Positions 48,895 to 58,127 of a stretch of DNA of 64,000 bases are shown here, piece by piece. The notes under the pieces were generated by a model, which saw only the letters and a program-made list of their open reading frames with translations, was not told where the DNA came from and searched no databases. The first letter of the stretch is position 1; the number at the start of each line of letters is the position of its first letter. The DNA is taken from NCBI RefSeq assembly GCF_014193585.1, contig NZ_BLXY01000010.1:1-64000 (forward strand), given 5' to 3'. The DNA comes from Geomonas paludis. Lineage in GTDB: Bacteria > Desulfobacterota > Desulfuromonadia > Geobacterales > Geobacteraceae. A program made the translations under genes and the position numbers.

Positions 48895-50346
48895 ATGCCT
48901 TTCAACTCGCTGGACTATTTTCTCTTCCTGCCGGCGGTCTACCTCGTCTTCTACCTGGTGGGTGATCGGGCGCGCTGGGGCGTGCTGCTTGCGGCAAGCT
49001 TCGGCTTCTATGCCGCCCTGAAGGTCCCTTATCTGCCGGCGGTGCTGGCGCTGGTGGCGGTGACCACCTACTGCTTCGGGATCTGGCTGCACCGGGCCCA
49101 GGCGCCGGGGACGAAGCGCGCCCTGCTTTGGGGCGGCGTGGCGGCCAACGTCCTGGTGCTGGTGGCGATGAAGTACCTTCCCTTCCTCTCGGAGAACCTG
49201 AGAGCAGTCACCCAGCTCTTCTCCCTGGAGATGCAGGTCCCGGCGGTCCGTGCGCTGGTGGCCATAGGCGTCTCGTACTACGTCTTCCAGGCGATTTCCT
49301 ACCTCATCGACATCTATTTCGAAATCGAGGAGCCCGAGCCGCATTTCGGCTACTTCGCCCTTTACCTCTCCTTCTTTCCGAAACTGCTGCAGGGGCCCAT
49401 CGAACGGGTCGGCGACCTGCTGCCGCAACTGAAGGCCCCGTACCGCTTCGACTACGACAACATGCGCTACGGCATGCTGCTCTTCGCCTGGGGCCTGTTC
49501 AAGAAGATGGTCCTCGCGGACCGGCTCGGCATCTACGCCGACGCCGTGTACAACGACGTCCACGCCGCGAGCGCAATGCAACTGGTGCTCGGCACCTACG
49601 CCTACGCCTTCCAGATCTTCATGGACTTCTCCGGCTACACCGACATGGCGCTGGGGACGGCGCGGCTCTTCAATATCAACCTGACCCAGAACTTCAACAG
49701 CCCCTACCTCGCCACCTCGGTGGCCGACTTCTGGCGCCGCTGGCACATCAGCTTCTCGCGCTGGATCCTGGATTACATCTTCAAGCCGCTGCAGATGCAG
49801 TGGCGCGACTGGAGGACCTGGGGCACCGCCCTGGCCCTGGTCGCCGCCTTCCTGGTCTCCGGCATATGGCACGGCGCGAGTTGGGGCTTCGTCATCTGGG
49901 GCGGCCTGCACGGGCTCTACATGGCCTGCTCGGTCTTCTACAAGCCGTACCAGAAAAAGATCTACCAGAAGCTCGGCATCCAGAAGAGCCCGTACCTCAA
50001 GTACTGGCAGATGCTCGTTACCTTCCACCTGGTCTGTTTAGCCTGGATCTTTTTCCGGGTCAACAGCCTGAGCGACGCCCTGTACATCTGCACCTTCAAA
50101 TTCCTCTCCGCCGGGCGCCAGGGCGCTTCGCTTCTCGTGCATGGCTTCGACAGGGGCGACGCGCGGCTGGTCGTTGCTGCCGGCGCGCTGGTTGCGTTGG
50201 GGGGATTGCTGGCGCGTCACCAGCGGGCGCAAGGCATCTGGAACGGTTCGGCGCTGCTGCGGTGGGGGTGCTACAACGGGCTGGTGCTGGCGCTGATCTT
50301 CCTGGGTGTGAAATCCAAGGGGACCTTCATCTACTTCAACTTCTAA
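48895..50346 (+). CDS. MBOAT O-acyltransferase, AlgI/DltB type
   Basis: Product of 483 aa with about ten to twelve membrane helices. The catalytic His is in SGIWHGASWGFVIWGGLHG (~326), and the second conserved block is FWRRWHISFSRWILDY (~283). It also has the AlgI-like LQGPIERVGDLLP and FQIFMDFSGYTDMALG. Moves an acyl group across the inner membrane to a periplasmic glycan or lipid. Five bases after the acyl carrier gene and 13 before the SGNH gene, so the three form an operon. Confidence 0.92.
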   Translation: MPFNSLDYFLFLPAVYLVFYLVGDRARWGVLLAASFGFYAALKVPYLPAVLALVAVTTYCFGIWLHRAQAPGTKRALLWGGVAANVLVLVAMKYLPFLSENLRAVTQLFSLEMQVPAVRALVAIGVSYYVFQAISYLIDIYFEIEEPEPHFGYFALYLSFFPKLLQGPIERVGDLLPQLKAPYRFDYDNMRYGMLLFAWGLFKKMVLADRLGIYADAVYNDVHAASAMQLVLGTYAYAFQIFMDFSGYTDMALGTARLFNINLTQNFNSPYLATSVADFWRRWHISFSRWILDYIFKPLQMQWRDWRTWGTALALVAAFLVSGIWHGASWGFVIWGGLHGLYMACSVFYKPYQKKIYQKLGIQKSPYLKYWQMLVTFHLVCLAWIFFRVNSLSDALYICTFKFLSAGRQGASLLVHGFDRGDARLVVAAGALVALGGLLARHQRAQGIWNGSALLRWGCYNGLVLALIFLGVKSKGTFIYFNF

Positions 50347-50359
50347 GGCAAAGGCTTCG

Positions 50360-51538
50360 ATGAAACGGCTGCTCACAAAATTAGCGCTGCTGGCAGCGCC
50401 CTACGCCTTGTACCTGGCCCTCCCGTTCTGGGTGCTGCTCGGTACGGGCGAACTGCGCTTCAACGTCGACGAGATCGTGGCCCGCGCGGTGCACGGGACT
50501 CCGCAGCTCTTCGGTTTCCGCTTCAACGAGTCGGCCTACAAGTGTCTCAAGTTGAGGACCCTGAGCACGCTGCCCCGCCGGGACGTGGTGGCGCTGGGAT
50601 CGTCTCGCGTGCTGCAGTTCCGCGACAAGATGTTCGCGCCTGCCACCTTTTACAACGCCGGCTATACCATTACCTCCGTGCCACACTTTCTCGCCTTTGT
50701 CTCCGCGCTACCTGAGGACAGGCTCCCGAAGACGCTGATCGTGGGGCTGGACCAGTGGATGTTCAACAAGAAAGCGGATTCCTTGGATCGGGCCTCCGCC
50801 AAGGTCAACTTCACCGGGTACGAGCAGATGGATTTCGTCTCCGTCTGCAACGCTTCGGACAAGATCTACAAGAAGGTTTTCGACGGCTCGCTGCGTCTTG
50901 GTGAGGTTGGCACGACGGGCGCGGCCGTGTGCGGCAAGGGTGTCGGCGCGGCGCCGCTCACCACGGTGGGTTTCAACGCCTGCGTCAACAAGACCGGCTT
51001 CCTGAACGACGGCAGCATGCACTATGGCGGACAGATCGATAGGCTGCTGGCTGGCGCCAAGTCCGCGGACGACTACCAGTTCAGGAACACCCTAAAAAAG
51101 ATTGAAAAGGGCGACACCAAGTTCAGTCACGGCGATCGGGTCAATCCGGAGGCCGTGCGCCAGTTGAGGCCGTTTCTGGATTTCTGCCGCAAGAGGAACA
51201 TCCAGGTGGTGGCCTTCCTGCCCCCGTTCTCCGACACGGCCTACCGCGCCATGATCGGCAGCGGCAAGTTCCAGTACCTGGACCAGTTGGCGCCCGCCCT
51301 GGCGCCCGTTTTCCGGGAGTACGGCTACGAGTTTTACGACTTCAGCAGTGTCAGCCGTGCCGGTTCCACGGATCAGGAGGCGGTGGACGGCTTTCACGGC
51401 AGCGAGTCGGTGTATCTCAACATGCTGATCAGGATGCTCGAGGCGGGGTCGGCGCTGAACGGCGTCTGCGACGTCAACGCTCTGCGCGAGTCGGCCGCAC
51501 ACAAGAAGAACAGGTACCTGGTCTACGACATGTACTGA
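50360..51538 (+). CDS. Membrane-anchored SGNH/DltD-like protein
   Basis: Product of 392 aa. One N-terminal helix (LALLAAPYALYLALPFWVLL) puts the rest in the periplasm. SGNH-type landmarks: block I VVALGSSRVLQF (Ser ~81-82), a late D-X2-H in DGFHGSE (Asp ~343, His ~346), and FLPPFSDTAYRAM between. In AlgJ/AlgX and DltD systems such a protein works with the MBOAT membrane protein to acylate the polymer. Family not certain by eye. Last gene of the acyl carrier-MBOAT operon; ahead of the pseudaminic acid genes. Confidence 0.72.
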   Translation: MKRLLTKLALLAAPYALYLALPFWVLLGTGELRFNVDEIVARAVHGTPQLFGFRFNESAYKCLKLRTLSTLPRRDVVALGSSRVLQFRDKMFAPATFYNAGYTITSVPHFLAFVSALPEDRLPKTLIVGLDQWMFNKKADSLDRASAKVNFTGYEQMDFVSVCNASDKIYKKVFDGSLRLGEVGTTGAAVCGKGVGAAPLTTVGFNACVNKTGFLNDGSMHYGGQIDRLLAGAKSADDYQFRNTLKKIEKGDTKFSHGDRVNPEAVRQLRPFLDFCRKRNIQVVAFLPPFSDTAYRAMIGSGKFQYLDQLAPALAPVFREYGYEFYDFSSVSRAGSTDQEAVDGFHGSESVYLNMLIRMLEAGSALNGVCDVNALRESAAHKKNRYLVYDMY

Positions 51539-51740
51539 AACCGTCTTGGTAGGGAATGCTTAACAAACGGCGAGGGGGATGTTGTCCTTACTCGCTTTTT
51601 TGTGGCGTTTCTGCTATGTTGTGCGTTGTTTTGCCCGGAGCCTGCCGTCAGGGGCAAGGGCACGGTAAAAGTAGTAGGCGGGACGGCGCTGCCGCCCGGC
51701 CTGAAAGATATCAATCGAAATAATCAAGCGAGGGACGAAC

Positions 51741-52751
51741 GTGTTAAAAAATCGCAGCATTCTGGTTACCGGTGGCACCGGGTCGTTTGGCAAGAAGTTC
51801 GTGGAAACCATTCTCACCGCATACCCGGAGATCGAGCGGGTGGTGGTGTACTCGCGCGACGAGCTGAAGCAGTTCGAGATGTCGCAGCAGTTTTCCCACG
51901 ACAAGTACAAGCAGATCCGCTACTTCATCGGCGACGTGCGTGACCGCGAGCGCCTCTCCAAGGCCATGGAAGGGATCGACATCGTCATCCACGCCGCAGC
52001 TCTGAAGCAGGTGCCGGCCTGCGAGTACAACCCGTTCGAGGCGATCAAGACCAACATCCACGGTGCGCAGAACGTCATCGAGGCAGCCATCGAGCGCGGC
52101 GTGAAGCAGGTGGTCGCCCTTTCCACCGACAAGGCCGCCGCACCGATCAACCTCTACGGTGCCACCAAGCTCTGCTCCGACAAGCTGTTCGTCGCCGGCA
52201 ACAACTTCAAGGGCAAGCACGACATCAAGTTCTCCGTGGTTCGCTACGGCAACGTCATGGGGAGCCGCGGTTCGGTCATTCCCTTCTTCATGAACAAGAG
52301 GGAGACCGGCGTCCTCCCCATCACCGACGAGCGCATGACCCGCTTCAACATCACCCTCGAGGACGGCGTCAAGCTGGTGCTCTACGCCCTGGAGAACATG
52401 TGGGGCGGCGAGATCTTCGTGCCCAAGATCCCGAGCTACCGCATCAACGACATCGCCGAGGCCATCGGCCCCAACTGCAAGCGCGAGGTCGTCGGCATCC
52501 GCCCGGGCGAGAAGCTGCACGAAGAGATGATCACCATGACCGACGCCATCTCGACGGTCGAGTTCGAGAAGTACTTCGTCATCCTCCCCTCCATCCCGCT
52601 TTGGGACGTGGACAAGTTCGCCGCCGCCTTCAACGGCAAGCTGTGCCAGGACGGGTTCTGCTACAACTCCGGCACCAACAGCGAGTGGCTCAACGTCGAG
52701 GAACTGCGCGAGCTGATCAAGGCCCACGTCGACCCGAATTTCACCTACTAG
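51741..52751 (+). CDS. pseB: UDP-N-acetylglucosamine 4,6-dehydratase (inverting)
   Basis: First step of pseudaminic acid synthesis, C5-inverting dehydration. Product of 336 aa, extended SDR: NAD-binding ILVTGGTGSFGKKFVETIL, DVRDRERL, HAAALKQVPACEYNPFEAI and LYGATKLCSDKLF with the catalytic Tyr/Lys region. Length and sequence match PseB rather than membrane PglF-type dehydratases. Start is GTG 51741 with GAGGGA ahead. 11 bases before pseC. Confidence 0.94.
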   Translation: MLKNRSILVTGGTGSFGKKFVETILTAYPEIERVVVYSRDELKQFEMSQQFSHDKYKQIRYFIGDVRDRERLSKAMEGIDIVIHAAALKQVPACEYNPFEAIKTNIHGAQNVIEAAIERGVKQVVALSTDKAAAPINLYGATKLCSDKLFVAGNNFKGKHDIKFSVVRYGNVMGSRGSVIPFFMNKRETGVLPITDERMTRFNITLEDGVKLVLYALENMWGGEIFVPKIPSYRINDIAEAIGPNCKREVVGIRPGEKLHEEMITMTDAISTVEFEKYFVILPSIPLWDVDKFAAAFNGKLCQDGFCYNSGTNSEWLNVEELRELIKAHVDPNFTY

Positions 52752-52761
52752 GAGGCTGGGC

Positions 52762-53931
52762 GTGAAACAGGCACCGATCCCCTACGGCCGGCAGTCCATC
52801 TCCGAGGCCGACATCCAGGCGGTTGTTGACGTCCTGCGTTCCGACTGGCTGACGCAAGGTCCGTCCATCGAGCGCTTCGAACAGGCGGTAGCGCAGTATT
52901 GCGGCGCGAAGTACGCGGTGGCCGTGAACAGCGCCACCTCCGCGCTGCACATCGCCTGCCTCGCCGCCGAACTGGGCGAGGGGGACACCCTCTGGACCAC
53001 CCCCAACACCTTCGTCGCCTCGGCCAACTGCGGCCTGTACTGCGGCGCCGGCGTCGACTTCGTCGACATCGACCCGCGCACCTACAACCTCTCCGCGGCG
53101 GAGCTGGAAAAGAAGCTGGTCCAGGCCAAGGCGGCCGGGAAACTGCCCAAGGTGGTGATCCCGGTGCACTTCTCCGGGCAGCCCTGCGAGATGGAAAAGA
53201 TCGCGGCGCTCTCCCGCGAGTACGGCTTCGCCGTCATCGAGGACGCCTCCCACGCCATCGGCGGCAAGTATAAAGGCGAGGCGATCGGCGGCTGCCGCTT
53301 CTCCGACATGACCGTGTTCAGCTTCCACCCGGTGAAGATCATCACCACGGCGGAAGGGGGCATGGTGCTCACCAACCGCAAGGACCTCTACGAGCGCCTG
53401 ATCCGCCTGAGAAGCCACGGCATCACCCGCGACCCCGCCTTCATGGAATGGGAGAGCGACGGCCCCTGGTACTACCAGCAGATAGAGCTCGGCTTCAACT
53501 ACCGCATCACCGACCTGCAGGCGGCGCTGGGACTCTCCCAGATGACCCGCCTGGACGAGTTCGTGGCGGCGCGGCACCGCCTGGCGGCGCGCTACGACGA
53601 ACTGCTGGCTCAGTTCCCGGTGGTGACGCCGTACCAGCACGCCGACAGCTATTCGGGCCTGCACCTGTACGTGATCCGGCTCAAGCTGGACCAGATCTCC
53701 AAGAGTCACCGCGAGGTGTTCGAATCGCTGCGCGGGCAGGGGATCCTGGTCAACCTGCACTACATCCCGGTGCACTCCCAGCCCTACTACCGGCGCCTGG
53801 GCTTCCAGCCGGGCGACTTCCCCGAGTCCGAGCGCTACTACGCCGAGGCGATCAGCCTCCCCATGTTCTCCAGCCTCTCCGAAGAGCAGCAGGATAGGGT
53901 GGTCGCGGCGCTCAAAGAGGCGCTGTCGTGA
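52762..53931 (+). CDS. pseC: UDP-4-amino-4,6-dideoxy-N-acetyl-L-altrosamine aminotransferase
   Basis: PLP-dependent second step of the pseudaminic pathway. Product of 389 aa, DegT/DnrJ/EryC1 family; PLP lysine in FSFHPVKIITTAEGGMV, conserved IPYGRQSISEADIQAV at the N-terminus and DASHAIGGKYKG. GTG start at 52762 after AGGAGG. Its TGA overlaps the pseF GTG by four bases. Confidence 0.93.
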   Translation: MKQAPIPYGRQSISEADIQAVVDVLRSDWLTQGPSIERFEQAVAQYCGAKYAVAVNSATSALHIACLAAELGEGDTLWTTPNTFVASANCGLYCGAGVDFVDIDPRTYNLSAAELEKKLVQAKAAGKLPKVVIPVHFSGQPCEMEKIAALSREYGFAVIEDASHAIGGKYKGEAIGGCRFSDMTVFSFHPVKIITTAEGGMVLTNRKDLYERLIRLRSHGITRDPAFMEWESDGPWYYQQIELGFNYRITDLQAALGLSQMTRLDEFVAARHRLAARYDELLAQFPVVTPYQHADSYSGLHLYVIRLKLDQISKSHREVFESLRGQGILVNLHYIPVHSQPYYRRLGFQPGDFPESERYYAEAISLPMFSSLSEEQQDRVVAALKEALS

Positions 53932-54623
53932 ACATCGCCATCATCCCGGCCCGGGGCGGCAGCAAGCGCATCCCCCGCAAGAACATCAAGGAGTTCTGCG
54001 GCAAGCCGATGATCGCCTGGTCCATCGAAGCGGCGCTTGAAAGCGGCTGCTTCAGCCGGGTGCTGGTCTCCACCGACGACGCCGAGATCGCCGAGGTGGC
54101 CAAAAAGTTCGGGGCGGAGGTCCCTTTCCTGCGCCCCGCGGAGCTTTCCGACGACCACACCGGCACCATTCCCGTGATCCGGCACGCCGTCGAGTGGGTG
54201 GCCAACGAGGGGGAGCGCCCCGAGTATGCCTGCTGCATCTACGCCACCGCCCCCTTCGTGACCCCGGCCGACCTGAGGCGCGGCCTCGACCTGATCACCA
54301 AGGCCGGCTGCTCCTACGCCTTCTCGGTGACCAGCTACCCCTTCCCGATCCAGCGCGCCATCAGGATCGACGGTAACGGCCGCGTCGGGATGTTCGACCC
54401 CGCTCAGTTCGGCACCCGCTCCCAGGACCTCGAGGAGGCCTTCCACGACGCGGGGCAGTTCTACTGGGGAAGCGCGGAGGCCTGGATCGCCGAGGAGAAG
54501 ATCTTTTCGGAAAAGGCGGTCCCTGTCCTTTTGCCGCGCCACCAGGTGCAGGACATCGACACCCTGGAAGACTGGCACCGGGCGGAGCTGATGTTCCGGG
54601 CCTGGCGCGAAGAGGCGAAGTAA
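53928..54623 (+). CDS. pseF: CMP-pseudaminate cytidylyltransferase
   Basis: Activates the finished nonulosonate with CTP. Product of 231 aa with IIPARGGSKRIPRKNIKEF (nucleotide loop), the sugar-binding AEVPFLRPAEL, and YATAPFVTPADL. Matches PseF; CMP-Neu5Ac and CMP-legionaminate synthetases are close homologues. GTG start overlapping the pseC stop. Confidence 0.9.
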   Translation: MNIAIIPARGGSKRIPRKNIKEFCGKPMIAWSIEAALESGCFSRVLVSTDDAEIAEVAKKFGAEVPFLRPAELSDDHTGTIPVIRHAVEWVANEGERPEYACCIYATAPFVTPADLRRGLDLITKAGCSYAFSVTSYPFPIQRAIRIDGNGRVGMFDPAQFGTRSQDLEEAFHDAGQFYWGSAEAWIAEEKIFSEKAVPVLLPRHQVQDIDTLEDWHRAELMFRAWREEAK

Positions 54624-54630
54624 AAACCAT

Positions 54631-54806
54631 CCTGATTAGCGAGAATCTTCCGCTAATTCCCTCTCCCTCCGGGAGAGGGTGCCCGAAGGGCGGGTGAGGG
54701 AAGTGCCACGAAGCGGGATCAATTGCCTATTGCAGCGCCCTCACCCCAGCCCTCTCCCGGAGGGAGAGGGGGATGGGCATCTTGGCGGAAGATCATCGCT
54801 AGCCAG
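54631..54806. repeat. REPIN/MITE-like repeat, full copy (subtype 2, reversed)
   Basis: Left end CCTGATTAGCGAGAATCTTC, right end GAAGATCATCGCTAGCCAG. Interior equals the reverse complement of the 27082 copy (GATCAATTGCCTATTGCAGC). It starts eight bases after the pseF stop and fills the pseF-pseH gap, the position where pseG is often found. Confidence 0.85.
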
Positions 54807-54824
54807 AAACCATCGAGGTGACAG

Positions 54825-55385
54825 ATGCGCCCTGAAGAGTTCAACCTGCGCCCCATCGAAGAGCGTGACCTCGACCTGGTCCTCTCCTGGCGCAACTCCG
54901 AGCGCGTGCGCTCCTACATGTACACCGACCACCTGATCGCTCCCGAGGAGCACCGGGCCTGGTTCGCCCGGACCCGCGACGCGGAATTCCCCGCCACCCT
55001 CATCTTCGAATACCAGGGACGGCCGGTCGGGCTGAAGAGCTTCAACCAGATCGACCGCCACTCCAACCGCTGCCACTGGGGCTTCTACTTGGGGGACGTG
55101 GAGCTGCCGCGCGGCTGCGGCACGGTGATGGGCTTTCTCGCCCAGGAGTACATCTTCGAGCAGCAGGGCTTCAGGAAGCTCTGCGCCGAGGCCTTCGCCT
55201 TCAACGAGGGGAGCATCAAGTACCACACCCGCCTGGGTTTCGCGCAGGAGGGGCGCCTGGTGCAGCACGTGCTGAAGAACGGGCGCTACGAGGACGTGGT
55301 CGTTTTCGGCACGTTCAAAGAAAACTGGCTGGCCAACAAGGAAGCGTTGGCGGCAAAGATATTCCGGGAGGACGCAGCACAATGA
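54825..55385 (+). CDS. pseH: GNAT N-acetyltransferase, PseH-like
   Basis: Product of 186 aa, GNAT fold. LRPIEERDLDLVLSWRNSE at the start and AFNEGSIKYHTRLGFAQEG near the acetyl-CoA loop are typical of PseH, which acetylates the 4-amino group of the UDP-altrosamine. GAGGTGACAG precedes the ATG. Overlaps pseI by four bases (ATGA). Confidence 0.85.
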   Translation: MRPEEFNLRPIEERDLDLVLSWRNSERVRSYMYTDHLIAPEEHRAWFARTRDAEFPATLIFEYQGRPVGLKSFNQIDRHSNRCHWGFYLGDVELPRGCGTVMGFLAQEYIFEQQGFRKLCAEAFAFNEGSIKYHTRLGFAQEGRLVQHVLKNGRYEDVVVFGTFKENWLANKEALAAKIFREDAAQ

Positions 55386-56440
55386 GTTCTATCCAGATCG
55401 GCGGCAGGTCCATCGGTCCCGACCACGCGCCGTTCATCATCGCGGAGATGTCGGGCAACCACAACCAGTCCCTGGAGCGGGCCCTGGAGATCGTCGAGGC
55501 CGCGGCCGCGTCCGGCGCGCACGCCCTGAAGCTGCAGACCTACACCGCCGACACCATGACGCTCGACATCAAGGAAGGGGAGTTCTTCATCGAGGACCCC
55601 AAGAGCCTCTGGAAGGGGCGCTCCCTGTACGACCTGTACCAGGAGGCGCACACCCCGTGGGAGTGGCATAAGCCGATCTTCGACCGCTGCCGCGAGCTGG
55701 GCCTCATCTGCTTCAGCACCCCCTTCGACGCCACCAGCGTCGATTTCCTGGAAGAGTTGGACGCACCCTGCTACAAGATCGCCTCCTTCGAGAACACCGA
55801 CCTGCCGCTGATCCGCAAGGTGGCGGCGACCGGGAAGCCGGTCATCATCTCCACCGGCATGGCGAGCCTCGCCGAGCTGGACGAGACGGTGCGCGCGGCG
55901 CGCGAGGCGGGGTGCCGCGACCTGGTGCTTTTGAAGTGCACCAGCACCTACCCGAGCACCCCGGAGAACACCAACGCGCGCACCATCCCGCACCTGCGTG
56001 ATCTTTTCGACTGCGAGATCGGGCTCTCCGACCATTCCATGGGTGTGGGTGTGTCGGTGGCGGCGGTGGCCCTCGGCGCCACCGTGATCGAGAAGCACTT
56101 TACCCTGCGCCGCGCCGACGGCGGGGTCGATTCCACCTTCTCGCTGGAGCCGGAAGAGCTGAAGAGCCTGGTGGTCGAGACCGAGCGCGCCTGGCAGTCG
56201 CTGGGAACCATCAGCTACGGCCCGACCGAGAAGGAGAAGAAGTCGCTGGTGTTCCGGCGCTCGCTCTACGTGGTCGAGGACGTCAAGGCGGGCGAGCCGT
56301 TCACCGACAAGAACGTCCGCGCCATACGGCCCGGCAACGGTCTCCCCACCAAGTACCTGGAGACCTTCCTGGGCAAGCGGGCGGCGGTCGATATCCGCAG
56401 GGGAACGCCGCTCTCCTTCGACCTCCTGGGCGGGCTCTAG
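55382..56440 (+). CDS. pseI: Pseudaminic acid synthase
   Basis: Condenses the 6-deoxy-AltdiNAc sugar with phosphoenolpyruvate. Product of 352 aa: NeuB-type TIM barrel (APFIIAEMSGNHNQSLERAL, STPFDATSVDFLEEL, GLSDHSMGVGVSVAAVALGA, EKHFTL) and a C-terminal SAF/antifreeze-like domain (SLYVVEDVKAGEPFTDKNVR). Better match to PseI than to NeuB or LegI by neighbours. Ends the pseB-I run. Confidence 0.93.
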   Translation: MSSIQIGGRSIGPDHAPFIIAEMSGNHNQSLERALEIVEAAAASGAHALKLQTYTADTMTLDIKEGEFFIEDPKSLWKGRSLYDLYQEAHTPWEWHKPIFDRCRELGLICFSTPFDATSVDFLEELDAPCYKIASFENTDLPLIRKVAATGKPVIISTGMASLAELDETVRAAREAGCRDLVLLKCTSTYPSTPENTNARTIPHLRDLFDCEIGLSDHSMGVGVSVAAVALGATVIEKHFTLRRADGGVDSTFSLEPEELKSLVVETERAWQSLGTISYGPTEKEKKSLVFRRSLYVVEDVKAGEPFTDKNVRAIRPGNGLPTKYLETFLGKRAAVDIRRGTPLSFDLLGGL

Positions 56441-56509
56441 CACCGGTCATTTTTACCTCTGCGGCACGGCGTCGCGGACGATGCAACTTTCAGAAAGGGT
56501 TTTGAGATT

Positions 56510-57988
56510 ATGGCAATGAGGCTCCTGTGCGTCTCCACATCTAAGAACACTAGCGTGATCTTGCAGAAGATCATGGACCAGTACAAGGACGAGATCGAGT
56601 TCCTGCTGCACGTCGGCGACAAGGACTCCGATCTCAAGGCCTCGTCCATGACCCGGATGACGAGGACCAGGGCGGTCGGCAAGACCCATGTCATGGACGG
56701 GCAGAAGTTCAACGGCCTGCTGCACTCGGTGATCACCCGGGACGACTTCGAGAAGGACATCTCCATTTTCATCGACCACCTGCATCGCAGGGACGAAAAG
56801 TTCTGCTATAAATCTCACAATCTGGCTTGCATGCAGGACTACCTGGATTATTACTACATCCTATTCGACGTCATGGCGGAGAAGGTCATCGAGAACAACA
56901 TCACCCACATGCTGTTCTTCAACGTGCCGCACCTGGCCTACGACACCATCCTGTACCAGATCGGCAAGAGCCTCGGGCTGAAGATCGTCATCGTGACCCA
57001 GTCGCTGTTTCCGAACAAGTTCTTCTCCATGCCCTCCATGGACGCCTACGGCAGCTTCGAGCCCAAGAAGCACCAGGCGCCGCCGGCGCACATCGAGAAG
57101 AACAAGGAAATCGACCTCTTCTACATGAAGAACGTGAAGCAGGAGCAGGGGGAGACCGGCAAGATCACGGCCAAGGCCATCGGCCACATCCTCTCCTTCC
57201 TGGCCATCAAGAAACCGTCGTACCTTCTGAACCCCGTCAAGCTGTACGACATCCTGAAGCGCACCAACGATATCTACCGGCGGCTGCCCAAGTGGCGCGA
57301 TCCCTTCGCACGGTTTTTCCATGTCAACGAGTTGGAGTACTTCGAGCACATCATCCAGTACGAGAAGGCCGAGTACGACCTGGACGTCCCCTTCGTCTAC
57401 TTCCCGCTGCAACTGCAGCCGGAGATGACCACCTCGGCGCTGGGAGGGTACTTCCGGGACCAGGCGCTCGCCATCGAATGCCTGGCCAGCATCCTGCCGG
57501 ATAACGTGAAGATCTACGTCAAGGAGAACCCGAAGCAGGGGGCGTACAACCGGGGACCGCTCTTCTACCACCGCCTGCGGCGCATCAAGAACGTGGTGGT
57601 GCTCCCGTCGTTCGCCAACACCCACACCCTGACCGACCGCTCCCTCTTCGTCTGCACCATCACCGGGACCGTGGGGTGGGAGGCTCTCATCAAGGGGAAG
57701 AAGGCGCTCATCTTCGGCAACACCTGGTACCAGTCCTTCCCGGGCGTGTTCAAGTACGGGGACGCTACCAGCTACGACGACATCATGAACTACCAGATCG
57801 ACCACGCCGAACTGGAGCAGGCCTTCGGGGCGCTGCTTCACAAGTGCCACGACGGCGTGGTGGACCGGCACTACACCAAGCTGGTCCCCGACTACGACGC
57901 CGGGAAGAACGACGCAGGTGTCTGCCCGCTCCTGATGGACCTGCTGAGGGGCAAGGCCGAGTTCACCTTCAGCCCCCGCTCCGTGTAG
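56510..57988 (+). CDS. Capsule-synthase-type (KpsC/KpsS-like) glycosyltransferase, putative nonulosonate transferase
   Basis: Product of 492 aa, no membrane segments. The C-terminal part has the Capsule_synth layout: [19 protein letters not shown], then [13 protein letters not shown], then [20 protein letters not shown] with FGNTWY. KpsC/KpsS proteins use CMP-Kdo. Here, right behind a CMP-pseudaminate route, a CMP-Pse donor is a fair inference but unproven. N-terminal ~250 residues are not assigned. Near the ATG is a GAAAGGG site. Composition is a little less GC-rich than neighbours in its first third. Confidence 0.7.
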   Translation: MAMRLLCVSTSKNTSVILQKIMDQYKDEIEFLLHVGDKDSDLKASSMTRMTRTRAVGKTHVMDGQKFNGLLHSVITRDDFEKDISIFIDHLHRRDEKFCYKSHNLACMQDYLDYYYILFDVMAEKVIENNITHMLFFNVPHLAYDTILYQIGKSLGLKIVIVTQSLFPNKFFSMPSMDAYGSFEPKKHQAPPAHIEKNKEIDLFYMKNVKQEQGETGKITAKAIGHILSFLAIKKPSYLLNPVKLYDILKRTNDIYRRLPKWRDPFARFFHVNELEYFEHIIQYEKAEYDLDVPFVYFPLQLQPEMTTSALGGYFRDQALAIECLASILPDNVKIYVKENPKQGAYNRGPLFYHRLRRIKNVVVLPSFANTHTLTDRSLFVCTITGTVGWEALIKGKKALIFGNTWYQSFPGVFKYGDATSYDDIMNYQIDHAELEQAFGALLHKCHDGVVDRHYTKLVPDYDAGKNDAGVCPLLMDLLRGKAEFTFSPRSV

Positions 57989-58127
57989 GGGCGGAAACAG
58001 GCGCCGCCGCTTTGCCCGCGCGGCGCCTCGATGCCAAAAGCCGGCGCCAGATGCCGGCCTCCTGTTGCAGCCAGTACATATTTGCCATCCCAGAAATCTG
58101 GCCGCCCCCCGCGGCATAGGAGGAGTC

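Noticed and set aside
48895-50346. Alginate acetylation operon (algI)
   Set aside because: No alginate polymerase or AlgF-like gene is near, and the adjacent acyl carrier protein is not part of the alginate system.
52762-56440. Legionaminic or sialic acid pathway instead of pseudaminic
   Set aside because: The first enzyme is of the inverting PseB type and the aminotransferase is PseC-like; no NeuC/LegG hydrolase-epimerase is present.
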